Shown here piece after piece: positions 5,331-5,780 of a stretch of DNA of 5,780 nt. Location: assembly GCA_017396055.1 (NCBI GenBank), contig JAFQND010000218.1, forward strand, positions 1 to 5,780. The letters run 5' to 3'. A program made the position numbers and the translations under genes. This DNA comes from Oscillospiraceae bacterium (GTDB lineage Bacteria; Bacillota; Clostridia; Oscillospirales; Ruminococcaceae). Position 1 is the first letter of the stretch; each line of letters begins with the position of its first letter. The notes beneath the pieces were generated by a model, which was given only the letters and a program-made list of their open reading frames with translations, made no database searches and had not been told where the DNA came from.

Positions 5331-5780
5331 ATGAAAAAGTTTATCGCAGTTCTCGTTGCTCTTGTTGCTGCTGCTCTGCCCCTGACCGCATGCGGCAGCT
5401 CTGACGGATACAAAGATGGCAGCTATCGCGCTGAAGGTGCTGCTGCTGACGAACACGGTTGGAAAGAGTACCTGGTCGTTACCGTTGAAGGCGGCGCTAT
5501 CACCGCTGTCGAGTTCGACTATGTAAATGCTGATGGTGCCAAGAAGTCCGAAGACGAGGACTACAAGACCACCATGCTGCAGTACGGCGGCACCACCTAT
5601 CCCGCTGAGTTCTGCCAGCTGCTGGAAGACTCCTATATCGCCAAGCAGAAGGGTGCTGACGTTGACACCGTTGCCGGTGCTACCGTTTCTACCGACCACC
5701 TCAAGAAGCTGGCTGCTGAGCTGGAGAAATCCATGGCTAAGGGCAAGAAGGACATCGTCGTTGTCGACACCACCAAATAA
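5331..5780 (+). CDS. FMN-binding domain lipoprotein, probably flavinylated by ApbE
   Basis: This 149-residue secreted lipoprotein has an N-terminal M-K-K, a hydrophobic stretch (4-17) and a lipobox L-T-A-C with Cys21 as the lipidated residue. Almost all of the mature part is one small FMN-binding domain: it opens with Y-K-D-G-S-Y-R-A-E-G (27-36), continues with V-T-V-E-G-G-A-I-T-A-V (50-60) and ends with D-T-V-A-G-A-T-V-S-T (112-121). Thr118 is the predicted covalent FMN site. A lysine-rich tail follows. The fold resembles the flavin domains of RnfG and of flavinylated electron-transfer lipoproteins such as Listeria PplA, which has two such domains. The likely role is a mobile or surface electron carrier, but donor and acceptor are unknown. 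It is transcribed divergently from apbE, which would modify it. Alanine codons are mostly GCT, unlike the GCG/GCC-rich rnf genes, consistent with high expression. The stop is the final codon of the window. Confidence 0.92.
   Translation: MKKFIAVLVALVAAALPLTACGSSDGYKDGSYRAEGAAADEHGWKEYLVVTVEGGAITAVEFDYVNADGAKKSEDEDYKTTMLQYGGTTYPAEFCQLLEDSYIAKQKGADVDTVAGATVSTDHLKKLAAELEKSMAKGKKDIVVVDTTK

Noticed and set aside
5292..5699. A 135-codon minus-strand open frame opposite the lipoprotein gene
   Set aside because: In-register antisense shadow of a gene with a consensus promoter, SD, lipobox and FMN motif on the plus strand.

Overview
The window holds most of an Rnf (ferredoxin:NAD+ oxidoreductase) operon on the minus strand. 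The operon reads leftwards and runs off the left edge inside rnfE. A single divergent gene on the plus strand encodes a small FMN-binding lipoprotein. The coding DNA is fairly GC-rich, the intergenic control region is AT-rich, and the ribosome binding sites are strong AGGAG types. Together with the rnfC-D-G-E gene order this points to an anaerobic member of the Clostridia (Firmicutes). A gut Oscillospirales-type organism would fit, but that placement is an inference.

Layout from right to left on the minus strand: a promoter at 5154-5182; a membrane-anchored ApbE flavin transferase (5151-4009); a small anchored NusG-domain-II-like protein with three conserved-looking cysteines (4008-3634); a small multi-spanning 'Gx transporter / heptaprenyl diphosphate synthase component I' family protein (3617-3096); a 72-base gap holding a hairpin; then rnfC (3023-1737), rnfD (1700-771), rnfG (770-222) and the first 74 codons of rnfE (222-1). 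The junctions are tight: two abutting TAA-ATG junctions, one TGATG overlap, and gaps of 16, 36 and 72 bases. This argues for one transcript. rnfA and rnfB are expected just beyond the left edge but cannot be seen. On the plus strand, a consensus promoter (5213-5241) drives the lipoprotein gene (5331-5780), whose stop codon is the last three bases of the window.

How the genes fit together: RnfC would carry electrons between NADH and FeS/flavin centres. RnfD and RnfG each carry a covalent FMN on a threonine. RnfE with RnfA forms the membrane core. ApbE attaches FMN, made from FAD, outside the membrane, and the Gx-family protein is a candidate flavin supplier. The divergent lipoprotein has the same D-x-x-x-[GS]-A-T flavinylation motif as RnfG and RnfD, so it is probably a third client of the same ApbE and a candidate surface electron carrier. 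The most intriguing points are the apbE start (its only ATG sits almost on top of the -10 box, while a strong SD precedes an in-frame ATT), the three-cysteine protein of unknown function, and the divergent regulatory region shared by the lipoprotein and the operon.
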